From assembly GCF_002532075.1 (NCBI RefSeq), contig NZ_LYXE01000101.1:1-49334 (forward strand): a stretch of DNA of 49,334 nucleotides. The letters run 5' to 3'. How positions within the stretch are numbered: the first letter of the stretch is position 1; every line of letters begins with the position of its first letter. Shown here piece by piece: positions 1-8,910 of the stretch. This DNA is from Candidatus Chloroploca asiatica. Its GTDB lineage: Bacteria; Chloroflexota; Chloroflexia; Chloroflexales; Chloroflexaceae. The notes beneath the pieces are model-generated. The model did not search any database. It worked only from the letters and a program-made list of their open reading frames with translations, and was not told where the DNA came from. The translations under genes were made by a program, and so were the position numbers.

Positions 1-47
1 GCGCCGATGCTACTGGGGCCTGAGCCCTGGGAACGTAGGTCCACGCA
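1..47 (+). rRNA. rrf: 5S ribosomal RNA, 3' end only
   Basis: The first ~47 bases match the 3' third of bacterial 5S rRNA: GCGCCGATG followed by the helix IV/V region with GGGGCCTGAGCCCT, then GGGAACGTAGG and a short closing strand. The 5' two thirds lie outside the window. A strong intrinsic terminator follows at 62-110, as expected at the end of a 16S-23S-5S operon. The exact 3' end is estimated from the pattern, since the pairing partner of the closing strand is not visible. Confidence 0.85.
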
Positions 48-61
48 CCACACAACACAAC

Positions 62-110
62 AAACCCCACCGCCCGTTGGCAAAACCTGCCGACGGGCGG
101 TGGGGTTTTT
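62..110 (+). terminator. Intrinsic terminator of the rRNA operon
   Basis: Positions 62-77 pair perfectly with 93-108 (16 bp). The stem continues inward through a T-G wobble and GGC/GCC pairs to a 7-base loop at 82-88. A T run (106-110) follows. It lies directly after the 5S fragment, so it ends the rRNA transcript. Confidence 0.9.
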
Positions 111-212
111 GGTTTTGTGGCTAGTGCGTATCTTTGTGCGCTTTATCAGCGGTATAAGGTGTAGTTCTAAATTCGTGTGAACTGACCAATTGATGCCGTA
201 GGAGGAAGCCCG

Positions 213-1637
213 ATGCGCATACGCAATGCCAGATGGTTGGGATGGATATTGATGATTGTCGGTTTGCTTGTTCTGGGCGGGGACCCAGTGTGGAGGCATA
301 CTGCGGCTCTAGCGAACCCCGCTGCACCCCTGATGCGCTATGAAAATGGACACCTGCTCTATGGTGAGTTTCGTGCGTATTATGAAGCACATGGCGATAA
401 GGCAAGCTTTGGCTTGCCCATCACGAGTGTTTTTGTTGATGCGGGTGGACTGACCGTTCAGTATTTTGAGCATGCTCGCTTTGAGTGGCATGACCAGGTA
501 CGTCTTGCTCATCTTGGACGGTTTTTTGCTCAGCAGCATCAGATGGAGGGAGCCTTTACCTGGCGTGAGCCAGATGAAGCGCTAGAGGAGGATCGTCTCT
601 ATCTGGTTGATGCCGGGCATACGCTTCGTGGTGCTTTCCGGTGGTACTGGCAGCAAACTGGGGGGGTGCTCAGGCATGGGTTGCCGATTTCAGAAGAGTT
701 CTATGAAGCGCAACCTGATGGGGTATCTCGTCTGACTCAATATTTTGAGCGAAGCATTCTGATCTATCAACCAGGATTTGAGGGCACATCAGATGAAGTG
801 ATCCGTGAACCTCTTGGGCTGCGCTATGCGCACCTCTATGTGGAACCCCTTCGCCTTGAACCAGAAGGTTCTTTGCAAATATTGGCTGAGGCTAGTCTGC
901 CTTTTCATCCTACGAGTCCAGATGGACATAATATTGCTCTTGCAGCTAGTCGGCTTAATGGTGTTATGGTGCTTCCGGGTGAGCGCTTGGGGTTTCTCGC
1001 AACAATTGGCGAGGTTTCGGCGGCGAATGGCTACGTGCCTGGTAGTGGTATCGAAAATGGGGTCATTGTCAATAATATGATCGGAGGAGGGATCTGTACG
1101 GTCTCGACCTTGCTGTATCGCGCTGCGTGGTATGCCGGGTTACCTATTTTTGAACGCACAGGCCATCGTTACTGGCTGCGGGCCTATGCTGATCAGCCAG
1201 GGCTTGAAGCGGCTGTTGCGGTTCCAGATCTGGAATTATCGTTTGGCAATGATACGCTTGGGGAACTGATCGTCGAAGCCGAGGTGATCAATCAGTTGGT
1301 TCGTGTGCGGATCTGGGGGCGTTCTGATGGACGTACTGTGGTTGTTGCGCAACCAGAGATACGGACAGAAGGACGTGCATCAGCGCGCCGTGCTGCAGTG
1401 GCCGAGACTGAAGGGAGCAGGTCTAGCTTTGCGGCCTTGGAGAATACGCCACAACAGGCAAGGGAAGTGATCAACCGGCGCACCATTCGCGGTGCTGATG
1501 GCAGTATTGTCCGTCAGGAACAGGTATTGACACGGTATGCTACGCTTCCGGTGCGAGTTGCGCCAACCGTGACTCCTTCGCCCCCTTCGCCCTCTGAAGA
1601 GGTACCTGATGGCAATCGTGTCAAAGGTCGAGGGTGA
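213..1637 (+). CDS. Secreted VanW-family protein with duplicated GFR-GLPI repeats
   Basis: A 474-residue exported protein. Residues ~8-35 form a hydrophobic signal or anchor segment, so the rest should lie outside the membrane. Two related ~55-residue repeats follow (about 42-96 and 132-190), each with a G-x-FR-x-Y/W start, a central GLPI and a QYFE-R/H end. The VanW domain spans roughly 225-375 and contains the family signature GGGICTVSTLLYRAAW near residue 291. The C-terminus is Pro/Ser-rich. The start is supported by GGAGGAAG seven bases upstream of the ATG. VanW proteins are linked to the cell envelope and vancomycin-type clusters, but their biochemical role is not settled. No van genes are nearby, so envelope maintenance is only inferred. 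A weak promoter-like TATAAG lies at 153-158. Confidence 0.85.
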   Translation: MRIRNARWLGWILMIVGLLVLGGDPVWRHTAALANPAAPLMRYENGHLLYGEFRAYYEAHGDKASFGLPITSVFVDAGGLTVQYFEHARFEWHDQVRLAHLGRFFAQQHQMEGAFTWREPDEALEEDRLYLVDAGHTLRGAFRWYWQQTGGVLRHGLPISEEFYEAQPDGVSRLTQYFERSILIYQPGFEGTSDEVIREPLGLRYAHLYVEPLRLEPEGSLQILAEASLPFHPTSPDGHNIALAASRLNGVMVLPGERLGFLATIGEVSAANGYVPGSGIENGVIVNNMIGGGICTVSTLLYRAAWYAGLPIFERTGHRYWLRAYADQPGLEAAVAVPDLELSFGNDTLGELIVEAEVINQLVRVRIWGRSDGRTVVVAQPEIRTEGRASARRAAVAETEGSRSSFAALENTPQQAREVINRRTIRGADGSIVRQEQVLTRYATLPVRVAPTVTPSPPSPSEEVPDGNRVKGRG

Positions 1638-1653
1638 TGAGGGTGCCTTGCCA

Positions 1654-1706
1654 GCATGGGTGGGCTGAATGAGCGCATCTCGCTTGCTCATCCAGCCCAC
1701 CCATGC
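1654..1706. terminator. Bidirectional hairpin between convergent genes
   Basis: The 21-base arm 1654-1674 pairs with 1686-1706 with a single mismatch around an 11-base loop. It sits between two converging stop codons (the plus gene ends at 1637, the minus gene at 1709) and can terminate transcription from both sides. A T-rich stretch follows on the plus strand only. Confidence 0.8.
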
Positions 1707-1708
1707 GT

Positions 1709-1990
1709 TTAGTTTATGGCTTCATCGGCAGCTAGCGCTAGGGCGATATCTTTGTCGGTTAAGCCTCCCGCATCGTGGGTCGTGAGGGCGAGGGTGACTT
1801 TGTTGTAGCGAATGTCAATATCGGGATGATGTGCTGCGGCTTCAGCGAGAAACCCTATCTGGGTCACAAAAGCAATGGCTCGTGGAAAGTCAGGGAGTTT
1901 GAAGGTTTTGCTCAGCATATCACCCTGCCGATGCCATCCCCGGAGGTTCTCAAGGGCTAGGCTGATTTGTTCCTCGCTCAATTTTGTCAT
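1709..1990 (-). CDS. 4a-hydroxytetrahydrobiopterin dehydratase (pterin carbinolamine dehydratase)
   Basis: A 93-residue protein matching the whole PCD/DCoH family in length and motifs: the LSEEQI start, the GW near residue 19, the FLAEAAAHHPDIDIRYNKV core (about 47-65) with the paired active-site histidines, and the GGLTDKDIALA end. The known reaction is dehydration of 4a-hydroxytetrahydropterin, which recycles the pterin cofactor of aromatic amino-acid hydroxylases. No such hydroxylase is in the window. In many bacteria the protein is thought to serve molybdopterin or folate-related pterins, so its physiological partner is unknown. It is a single gene convergent with the VanW-family gene. 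Confidence 0.93.
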   Translation of the reverse strand: MTKLSEEQISLALENLRGWHRQGDMLSKTFKLPDFPRAIAFVTQIGFLAEAAAHHPDIDIRYNKVTLALTTHDAGGLTDKDIALALAADEAIN

Positions 1991-2093
1991 ACTCTACTCC
2001 TGAGTCTAGTATCTGATCACGAATGAACCGGTATCTTCAGTATACACCAGAGTATCGTAGTGAGTTGGGAGGATGTAGATGTGTAGCCAGGGC

Positions 2094-2102
2094 TGGTATA
2101 AT
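2094..2102 (+). promoter_or_regulatory. Extended -10 promoter for the GNAT gene
   Basis: TGGTATAAT gives a perfect -10 hexamer (2097-2102) with the TGn extension. No convincing -35 lies 16-18 bases upstream. Predicted transcription start is near 2109, leaving a leader of ~97 bases before the ATG at 2206. Confidence 0.6.
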
Positions 2103-2205
2103 GATGGCACACATCTTCCGTCTATGTGACTGGCAGGGTGAGGAGTGAGTGGATGTACCTTCCAGATGCTGGTTGCAATGACGCCAATACAGGGGGCAGG
2201 TACCT

Positions 2206-3036
2206 ATGCATGCATCAGTCAACTTCGCGTCGGCTTCCGCGCTCTCGATGGAAGCGCTGGCGGATCTATTTACGCGCTCGTTCGAGGCCTACTTCTATTC
2301 GGGGGTGACGACACCGGAGACTTTATCGCGGCGGATCGCATCAGAGAATATTGACCTGTTTTCTTCACTTATTCTATGTATTGATGGTCAGCCATCTGGT
2401 GTTGCGCTGCTTGCGCGGCGTGGCGCACGTGCCTGGTGTGGTGGGTTTGGCATTGTGCCCGAACATCGGGGTAATGGTTATGCCAAGCACCTCACCGCAG
2501 CAATGATTGAGCAAGCGCAAAAAGCAGGTGCTCGCCAATTGACCCTGGAAGTGTTGACGCGGAATATTGCTGCATTGCGGACATATGAGCATGCAGGCAT
2601 GCATGTGACCCGTCGGTTATTGATTATGGCGTGGCATCTTGGGGATGATGAGTTTGGGCGCAGACCAAGGGTCGATGAACTTGAGGCCGAACCGCTCGTG
2701 CTTGACTATTTTGCTGACCTCCATCCGGCTCATGCCTCGTGGCAACGTGAGCCGGCTACCCTGCTGGCACTACCCAATTTACGTGGCATGGTATTGCGTG
2801 AAGATGGTGATGTAACAGCCTATGCACTGGTTACAGGCGATGAAATCAGTATGCGCCTGTTTGATCTGGGCGCGTGTGATGAGATGGCTGCGCGTGAATT
2901 ACTTCATGCACTTCAGGCGCATACAGCCAGCTTAACCTGCATCAATGAGCCTGCTGATAGCCCACTGACGGGTGCCTTTTTGCGGTCTGGTTTTGTGGTG
3001 CCTGATGAGCAGTATGAGTTGACAATGGTGTTGTAA
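2206..3036 (+). CDS. GNAT-family N-acetyltransferase
   Basis: A 276-residue protein. Residues ~15-140 are a GNAT domain with the acetyl-CoA-binding motif A, GIVPEHRGNGYAKHL (about 83-97), followed by a helix and the motif-B region ALRTYEHAGM. The second half (about 150-276) is probably a second, degenerate GNAT-like fold, as seen in two-domain GNAT proteins, but it has no clear acetyl-CoA loop. The substrate cannot be told from the sequence. The ribosome-binding site before 2206 is weak; an ATG at 2248 is an alternative start that would remove 14 poorly conserved residues. It precedes purC by 79 bases and could share its transcript. Confidence 0.85.
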   Translation: MHASVNFASASALSMEALADLFTRSFEAYFYSGVTTPETLSRRIASENIDLFSSLILCIDGQPSGVALLARRGARAWCGGFGIVPEHRGNGYAKHLTAAMIEQAQKAGARQLTLEVLTRNIAALRTYEHAGMHVTRRLLIMAWHLGDDEFGRRPRVDELEAEPLVLDYFADLHPAHASWQREPATLLALPNLRGMVLREDGDVTAYALVTGDEISMRLFDLGACDEMAARELLHALQAHTASLTCINEPADSPLTGAFLRSGFVVPDEQYELTMVL

Positions 3037-3115
3037 GATACGTGTAACCAGCATCATGAGTGACTCGTTGTGATGGTGGATTATGCTGAATAGATCATGG
3101 TAATGGAGCGCTACA

Positions 3116-3886
3116 ATGCAACTTGGACCACGTATTACTGAAGGCAAAACGAAGATTGTGTATGCACACCCTGATGAGAGTGGGCTTTGCATTCTTGTGC
3201 ATAAAGATGGCATTACGGCGGGAGATGGAGCGCGGCGTAATGAGATTTCTGGCAAAGGGGCGCTGGCTGGGCGGACGACGGCGAATGTGTTTGCCTTGCT
3301 TGAGCGTGCGGGTATTGCGACGCATTTTATCCAAGCCCCTGAACCAACGATTACGGTGGTACGTCGTTGCCTGATGTTGCCACTTGAGGTTGTGATGCGG
3401 CGTCTGGCGGCTGGTTCGTACCTGCGACGCCATCCCGAGGTTGCTGAGGGGACACGTTTTGACCCGCTGTTGGTCGAGTTCTTCTTGAAGGATGATATTG
3501 CGCACGATCCGCAAATTAGTGAACATGAGATTGCGGTGCGGAATCTTGCGACGTCTGATGAAGTTCGTCAGATGATTGAGCTTGGCGTCGAGGTCTTTAC
3601 CCTGTTAGAACGAGCCTGGGCGGAGCAGGATGTGGCACTGGTTGATCTCAAGATTGAGTTTGGGCGTGCGGTCAGTACTGAACAGGGGGCAAACCTGCTG
3701 GTTGCTGATGTGATTGACAACGACTCGTGGCGGATCTGGCCCGGCGGAGAAGCGGGACGGATGCTTGACAAGCAAGTCTACCGCAATGCGGCCACGGTTA
3801 ATGAAGGTGTGCTGGCGGATGTACGCTCACGGTATGAGCAGGTAGCTCAGCGGACTGATCGTTTCGCTGAGTTTGAGCTGAATTAA
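3116..3886 (+). CDS. purC: Phosphoribosylaminoimidazole-succinocarboxamide synthase (SAICAR synthetase)
   Basis: A 256-residue PurC, close to the family length. The N-terminus ITEGKTKIVY is the nucleotide-binding strand-loop of the SAICAR synthetase fold. DGITAGDGARR follows in the second strand pair, and the C-terminal half carries LVDLKIEFG and VIDNDSWRIWP. The enzyme joins aspartate to CAIR using ATP in purine synthesis. A GGAG lies eight bases before the ATG. Only 22 bases separate it from the cardiolipin synthase gene, so the two are probably co-transcribed although their functions are unrelated. No other pur genes are in the window. Confidence 0.95.
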   Translation: MQLGPRITEGKTKIVYAHPDESGLCILVHKDGITAGDGARRNEISGKGALAGRTTANVFALLERAGIATHFIQAPEPTITVVRRCLMLPLEVVMRRLAAGSYLRRHPEVAEGTRFDPLLVEFFLKDDIAHDPQISEHEIAVRNLATSDEVRQMIELGVEVFTLLERAWAEQDVALVDLKIEFGRAVSTEQGANLLVADVIDNDSWRIWPGGEAGRMLDKQVYRNAATVNEGVLADVRSRYEQVAQRTDRFAEFELN

Positions 3887-3908
3887 AACCCAGGTTGGTA
3901 AGAGCGAT

Positions 3909-5378
3909 ATGATTGCAGAGTGGCTCAGTTTGCTTCCGCTCGTAGGGGCTATTTTACATTGGATCCTCTTGATTGGCGCACTCTTTACGGTGCCGGTCAA
4001 TCGCAAGCCCTCTTCGGCAACAGCTTGGTTGATGTTGATTGCGCTTTTTCCCTTTGCGGGACTCGTGCTCTTTTTGCTGATCGGGAGCCCCAAGCTTCCC
4101 TATGAGCGTCGGCTCAGGCAATTGACGATGGACGAGCTGGTGGCGAAGGTGATCAGCGAAGCGCGTGAGCATCCGGTGTTTGGCCCATTGTTGAATCCTC
4201 ATGTGCCTGCACGGTATCTTCCGTTTGCGAAGCTCAATGCGCATCTTGGTGGTATGTCCGCATTTGCCGGTAATGATGTTGTGATCATTGACGATTACGA
4301 TGAGATTATCCGTCGTTTGGCTGAGGATATTGACACGGCTGAGCGTTGCGTGCATATCCAGTTTTATATTCTCAACTATGATGAAGCGACCGAAGTGGTC
4401 TTTCGCGCCCTTGAGCGTGCGCATCAACGGGGTGTGCAGGTGCGCATCATGCTCGATGATTTTGGCTCAAACCGTTATCCTACGAGCAAGCAGACAGATG
4501 CTTACCTGAAAGCGGCTGGGTTTGGGTACGAGCGTATTTTGCCGATTCGTTTGCGTAAAGGCCAGTGGTCGCGACCGGATTTACGTAATCACCGAAAAAT
4601 TGCGGTGATTGATGGCAAGCTTGGATATACTGGTTCGCTCAATCTGATCCGGCGCGACTATTTTCGCAAGGATGACCTCTATTATGATGAGGTGGTCGTG
4701 CGGGTGACTGGGCCAATTGTTGGGCAACTTGATGCGGTCTTTATCACCGATTGGTACAGCGAGACAGATACCCTCTTGACGCGAGATGAGCTTTATCAGG
4801 GTGAGGAAGCGATCGTTGCGACAGGGACGATGCTTTGCCAGGTCTTGCCGAGTGGTTCAGGACATGACGACGAGAACAATCTCAAACTCTTTACCGCGAT
4901 GATCCATGGTGCGCAGCATAAACTGACGATTGTGAACCCCTATTTTGTGCCTGATGACAGTCTGATGCTGGCTTTGACCAGTGCGGCACAGCGTGGTGTT
5001 GATGTTACGATGATCAACTCGGAGGCACCGGATCAGTTTATGGTCTATTATGCGCAGCATTCGTTTTACGACGAATTATTACGTTGTGGCGTGAAGATTG
5101 CGCTCTACAAAAAGCCGATTCTGCTGCACTCGAAGTTTATGACGATTGATGATGATATTGCGATGGTTGGCTCGAGTAACTTTGATATGCGGTCGTTCCA
5201 GTTGAATCTCGAGGTAAGCATGATCTGTTACGACCGCAAGGTTGTAGCGGATCTGCGTGCAATTGAGGCGAAGTACCTCGAGCGGTCGATCATGCTCAAC
5301 CGTGATGCCTGGGCGATTCGTCCGCTTTATCGTCGGCTCTTCGAGAATATTGCCCGTCTGACGGCGGCCTTGCAGTAG
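3909..5378 (+). CDS. cls: Cardiolipin synthase, phospholipase D superfamily
   Basis: A 489-residue membrane enzyme with the layout of bacterial ClsA: two N-terminal transmembrane helices (about 3-25 and 38-60), then two PLD domains. The catalytic HxKxxxxD motifs are HRKIAVID at residue ~228 and HSKFMTID at ~407, each followed by the expected TGSLN / VGSSNFD segment. Cls condenses two phosphatidylglycerol molecules to cardiolipin and glycerol at the cytoplasmic membrane. Both HKD motifs are intact, so it should be active. Its stop lies seven bases from the end of the convergent amidohydrolase gene, with no obvious terminator between them. Confidence 0.95.
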   Translation: MIAEWLSLLPLVGAILHWILLIGALFTVPVNRKPSSATAWLMLIALFPFAGLVLFLLIGSPKLPYERRLRQLTMDELVAKVISEAREHPVFGPLLNPHVPARYLPFAKLNAHLGGMSAFAGNDVVIIDDYDEIIRRLAEDIDTAERCVHIQFYILNYDEATEVVFRALERAHQRGVQVRIMLDDFGSNRYPTSKQTDAYLKAAGFGYERILPIRLRKGQWSRPDLRNHRKIAVIDGKLGYTGSLNLIRRDYFRKDDLYYDEVVVRVTGPIVGQLDAVFITDWYSETDTLLTRDELYQGEEAIVATGTMLCQVLPSGSGHDDENNLKLFTAMIHGAQHKLTIVNPYFVPDDSLMLALTSAAQRGVDVTMINSEAPDQFMVYYAQHSFYDELLRCGVKIALYKKPILLHSKFMTIDDDIAMVGSSNFDMRSFQLNLEVSMICYDRKVVADLRAIEAKYLERSIMLNRDAWAIRPLYRRLFENIARLTAALQ

Positions 5379-5384
5379 CGTCAT

Positions 5385-6830
5385 TTATCCTTCTGGTGGG
5401 AGGGCGATGGTGCCCTGGGTATCGCTGACCCGATCGTTGAGCAACCATGCGGATAGCCCAACCGGATGCTGTTGTTCAGGGGGCAGGGGCGAGACGTAGG
5501 TAAAGCCGGCGGTACGGTGGTCAAAATCGGCGCGTACAGCGGCGCGCAATTCAGCATCAGTGAGGAGGTCGAGCGTCATCAGGGCGAGCACGTGCGCGGC
5601 GGCAACGGCACCTTTCAGCCCGATGGTCGTGCCCCCACAGGCGGTGACCGGCCAGGTGTGGAGAGCGACATGCAGCGGCATCGTTGGCATCGTAAGCCCC
5701 ATTGTTGGTGTCTGCCAACTCACTTCGGCGACGTCAGACGACCCCCCAATTGTGCGCTCAGGCTGAAGGGGGAGGATCTTGGTGGCAAGACCGTGTTCGG
5801 GAAGGCCACACTCGTGTTGACAGGCCTGGGCGAAAGCTTGTTCTTCCTCGTTCCACTGCGGCACACCGACCTGTTCAAGATGCACGTGCATGCGTTCGGC
5901 CAGGGGGGTATTGGGCAAGAGATCGTGGACCCCGTAATAATGGTTGACGCGTGCCTCGGTCTGGGTGGCAAGGGCGGCCCCTGCGGCGATCTGTTCGACC
6001 CAGGTCGTGATAGCGGTCACGTGGGTGCGGTCAAGATCGCGTACCTTGAGCCAGAGGCGGGTATACGCAGGCACCACGTTGGGGGCGGTACCGGCGGCTT
6101 CAAAGACATAGTGGACACGGGCGGTTGGCTCGAGGTGTTCACGCATCAAATTGAGCCCGTGGGCGGCCAGTTCCATGGCGTGGAGGGCACTGCGGCCCTG
6201 CCAGGGTTCCATGCCGGCGTGGGCGGTACGACCAAAGAACTCGATCTTCAGCGAATTATTGGCCGCAGTACGCGCACTCGCGACAACGGCCATGGGGGCG
6301 GGGTGCCAGTGGAGGCAAGCGTCAAGGTCATTGAAGAGGCCTTCGCGGGCCATATAGACCTTGGCCCCTTCGGTCTCTTCGGCGGCACACCCATAGAGGC
6401 GGAGCGTGCCTGGGATTGCCTCGGTCTCCATCACATGCTTGACCGCGATGGCGGCACCGGCAAGCCCGGCGCCGAGGAGATTGTGCCCACAGCCATGCCC
6501 ACTGGTCTTGCCATCGTCACGCGGCTGTTGGCGGGGTACTGGGGCATTGCCGAGCTCGGGCAAGGCGTCATATTCAAGCAGGAAGCCGACGATCGGGCCA
6601 CCGGAACCCTGGGTCCACTCAGCGATAAAGGCGGTGGGGACGCCAGCGGTACCGACGCTGACCAGGGTGAAGCCGGCGGCCTGTAAGATACGCTGATAGA
6701 GTTGGGCTGACTCAACCTCGTGGAGGCTGAGCTCGGCCAGATTCCAGACTTCAGTTGCGAGTTGGATGATCGTTGGCCGGGCGAATTCGAGCGCCTGGAG
6801 CAGTTCAGCAGTGGGTAGTGTGGCTGGCAT
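5385..6830 (-). CDS. M20-family amidohydrolase, AbgB-like
   Basis: A 481-residue cytosolic metal-dependent amidohydrolase. The ligand motifs of the M20/AbgB group are visible: GHGCGHN (about residues 121-127), AAEETEG and LHWHP, with a central lid or dimerisation region. The C-terminal SSDVAEVSW and the segment after it resemble AbgB (p-aminobenzoyl-glutamate utilisation) more than classic carboxypeptidases. I chose the ATG at 6830 (GGAAGATCCT before it); the frame is open to 7016, but that would overlap the transporter gene. It is the last gene of the regulator-transporter operon, 43 bases after the transporter. The substrate is unknown; an N-acyl or aminoacyl amide is likely, and a link to the transporter's cargo is only inference. 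Confidence 0.88.
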   Translation of the reverse strand: MPATLPTAELLQALEFARPTIIQLATEVWNLAELSLHEVESAQLYQRILQAAGFTLVSVGTAGVPTAFIAEWTQGSGGPIVGFLLEYDALPELGNAPVPRQQPRDDGKTSGHGCGHNLLGAGLAGAAIAVKHVMETEAIPGTLRLYGCAAEETEGAKVYMAREGLFNDLDACLHWHPAPMAVVASARTAANNSLKIEFFGRTAHAGMEPWQGRSALHAMELAAHGLNLMREHLEPTARVHYVFEAAGTAPNVVPAYTRLWLKVRDLDRTHVTAITTWVEQIAAGAALATQTEARVNHYYGVHDLLPNTPLAERMHVHLEQVGVPQWNEEEQAFAQACQHECGLPEHGLATKILPLQPERTIGGSSDVAEVSWQTPTMGLTMPTMPLHVALHTWPVTACGGTTIGLKGAVAAAHVLALMTLDLLTDAELRAAVRADFDHRTAGFTYVSPLPPEQQHPVGLSAWLLNDRVSDTQGTIALPPEG

Positions 6831-6873
6831 AGGATCTTCCTTGATGCAGCGCAACCATTGGTGCGAGGTCATT

Positions 6874-8241
6874 TTATTCGGCGGCGGCGGCGAATGAAGC
6901 GGAGGGCACTGATGTCCGTGTTTGCCGGGCAAAGCCGGGGACATCGACTTTGTATACCAGGATAACACAAATCGCAAGACCGATGGCTTCGAGAAAGAAG
7001 ACGAGACCATAGGCAATGTTGAGTGAGCCCGTGGTGATCAGGCCGAGATCGCGGATCAAACCACCGAGGAAGATCCCGAGACCACGAAAGAGCAACTGAG
7101 CGACGGTCCAGAGCCCGAGGTAAGCCCCAGCGCGGTGGTCAGAGGTCATCGCCATCAAGAGCGAAACGGCACCGACGGTATAGATACCAAACCCGAGGCC
7201 AAAGGCAAAAAGCACCGGGATCAGCATAGCTTCGGCTTCGGTGATGGCAATCACGCCGAGGAGAGCGAGGGGGATGCTGGTAAGGATCAGGCCGATCATC
7301 GTGGTACCAGTTTGCTCGTGGGCCTGGCGGTTCCGGGTATAGATAACGGTACCGATGAGGCTGAGCACAACCCCGGTACCCCAATACGCATTGAAGCGGG
7401 TGGTTTCGCCAACCGAAAGTCCGAACACATCACCACCGAAGGGTTCGAGCACGGCGTCTTGTGCAAAGGCGCTGGTGGCACCGAGGGCGAGGAAAAGAAA
7501 GAAGAGCCGGGTACGGCGGTCGCCCCACATCTCGCGCAGGAGCGTACGAAAAGGCAGTTGTTCTGATGGAGCGTCGGCGACAATGGTACCATGGCGTTGT
7601 TCTTCGCCGAGCAGCGAGAAGAAGAAGGCCATCGTCGCAATGCCCATGCCAAAGAGCACAATCTGCCAGAAGGTGGCCGGATCGTAGACTGGCATCATCA
7701 GGCCATAGACGACCCCGGCGATAGGAAAACTGATCACAAGGAACGTCTGCACAATGCTCATAGCCTGCCCGCGTTTTTCTGGGGGAGCGCTATCACGCAC
7801 AAGGGCGAGGAACGTGCTGCCCGAGAGCAGGGTACCGACGCCATAGATGAGGAAGGAGAAGACGGCGAGTGACCAGGCGAGGATCGAGCGTGGATTGGCG
7901 GCGAGCATGACCGTAATGATGGGGAGCAAGGGTAACGAGAGCACCATTGGAATGCGTCCACCCCAGATATAGGGCAGACGATGAAAGCCAAAGATCGGGC
8001 GGGTATCGGAGCGATAGCCAGCCCAGATGCTCAACGGGGCGAGCAGATAACGCAAGGCTGAGAGCAAGGCGACCGGGGCGGCCCAAATATTCAAGTCTGA
8101 AATCAGGATGCGATTGAGCACACCTGAAGTTAAGAGATCAACAAACGACGAACCAATATGAAAAGACCCGATCTTCATCGTGCGTAGCACACTAAAACGA
8201 CGTGGCTCATCACTCACAGACAACTCCTGGGGTTCTATCAC
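6874..8241 (-). CDS. MFS transporter of the PucC / BCD (bacteriochlorophyll delivery) family
   Basis: A 455-residue protein with about 12 hydrophobic segments. The N-terminal third carries the PucC-family hallmarks: LNRILISDLNIWAAP, LRYLLAPLSIWAGYRSDT and FGFHRLPYIWGG (about residues 43-95). PucC and LhaA relatives are needed for assembly of bacteriochlorophyll into light-harvesting complexes, probably by moving or shielding pigment. Chloroflexota have several paralogues whose division of labour is not known. The gene starts six bases after the regulator's stop, so the two are one transcript and probably coupled. Co-transcription with an amidohydrolase is unusual and leaves room for another cargo. 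Confidence 0.87.
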   Translation of the reverse strand: MIEPQELSVSDEPRRFSVLRTMKIGSFHIGSSFVDLLTSGVLNRILISDLNIWAAPVALLSALRYLLAPLSIWAGYRSDTRPIFGFHRLPYIWGGRIPMVLSLPLLPIITVMLAANPRSILAWSLAVFSFLIYGVGTLLSGSTFLALVRDSAPPEKRGQAMSIVQTFLVISFPIAGVVYGLMMPVYDPATFWQIVLFGMGIATMAFFFSLLGEEQRHGTIVADAPSEQLPFRTLLREMWGDRRTRLFFLFLALGATSAFAQDAVLEPFGGDVFGLSVGETTRFNAYWGTGVVLSLIGTVIYTRNRQAHEQTGTTMIGLILTSIPLALLGVIAITEAEAMLIPVLFAFGLGFGIYTVGAVSLLMAMTSDHRAGAYLGLWTVAQLLFRGLGIFLGGLIRDLGLITTGSLNIAYGLVFFLEAIGLAICVILVYKVDVPGFARQTRTSVPSASFAAAAE

Positions 8242-8247
8242 ACGAGC

Positions 8248-8865
8248 TTATTGATAACTCTGGGCAACGGCGAGATGGACTTCATTGGCAACTTGACTGA
8301 TACGGCGTAAGAGGCGTGCCCGGTCTTCATTGCGTGGCCGGGTCTCTTCGGAGAGTTGCATCGCCGAGTCGACCAGGGTATCACGAAAAAAGAGAGCGGC
8401 TTCGAGGGCCGCGGTCAGGGGCATGCCTGCACGGAGGGCCAGGGTGCCATACTCGCCGCCGATCCGTCGGGCCTCGCGCAGCAATTCTTCATCATCGTGG
8501 GGATTATTGATATAGTGCAGGACGACGCCCATCAACTGTTGCCCGATACGGCGCCAGGCCTCACGGTCAGCCTCGGGGATGCGGGTGAGCCAGGCGCGAT
8601 GGGAATGGGGCGCAGCGGCAATTTCGCTCCGCGTTTGGGCGGAGGTACGCGTGGCGAGTTCTGAGCCAAACGCGCGACTGGTAAGCGACGTGCGGCGGGC
8701 AAGGGTCTCGATATCGTGACGGGCAAAACGGCGGTGCCCGCCGGGTGTGATGTAGACTGGCACCGAGCCTTCATCGGCCCAGCGGCGCAGCGTAGTGCTA
8801 TGGACACCAAGCAACTTGCTGGCTGCGGAAAGTGAGAGAAAGGTGACCTCATCACGCTCGGGCAT
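8248..8865 (-). CDS. MerR-type helix-turn-helix regulator with a helical C-terminal domain
   Basis: A 205-residue protein. Residues 8-58 form a MerR/excisionase-type winged helix: FLSLSAASKLLGVHSTTLRR, WADEGSVP, then the wing GGHRRFARHDIE. After a variable linker (about 60-95), residues 96-205 are predicted all-helical with a pattern like the N-terminal domain of RsbR/RsbRD-type sensors (GMPLTAALEAALFFRDTLVD). No cysteine cluster or cobalamin motif is seen, so it is not a metal-type MerR or a CarH. It is the first gene of the operon with the PucC-like transporter and the amidohydrolase and most likely controls it. The ligand is unknown. The start is supported by the promoter 46-75 bases upstream. 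Confidence 0.8.
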   Translation of the reverse strand: MPERDEVTFLSLSAASKLLGVHSTTLRRWADEGSVPVYITPGGHRRFARHDIETLARRTSLTSRAFGSELATRTSAQTRSEIAAAPHSHRAWLTRIPEADREAWRRIGQQLMGVVLHYINNPHDDEELLREARRIGGEYGTLALRAGMPLTAALEAALFFRDTLVDSAMQLSEETRPRNEDRARLLRRISQVANEVHLAVAQSYQ

Positions 8866-8910
8866 GGTGAACCTTTGATAAATCTATAGAAATCTTAGTA
8901 AACGTCTTTA

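Noticed and set aside
5466-6686. 406-codon plus-strand frame opposite the amidohydrolase
   Set aside because: It is Gly-rich without domains; the minus strand carries the intact M20 metal-binding motifs.
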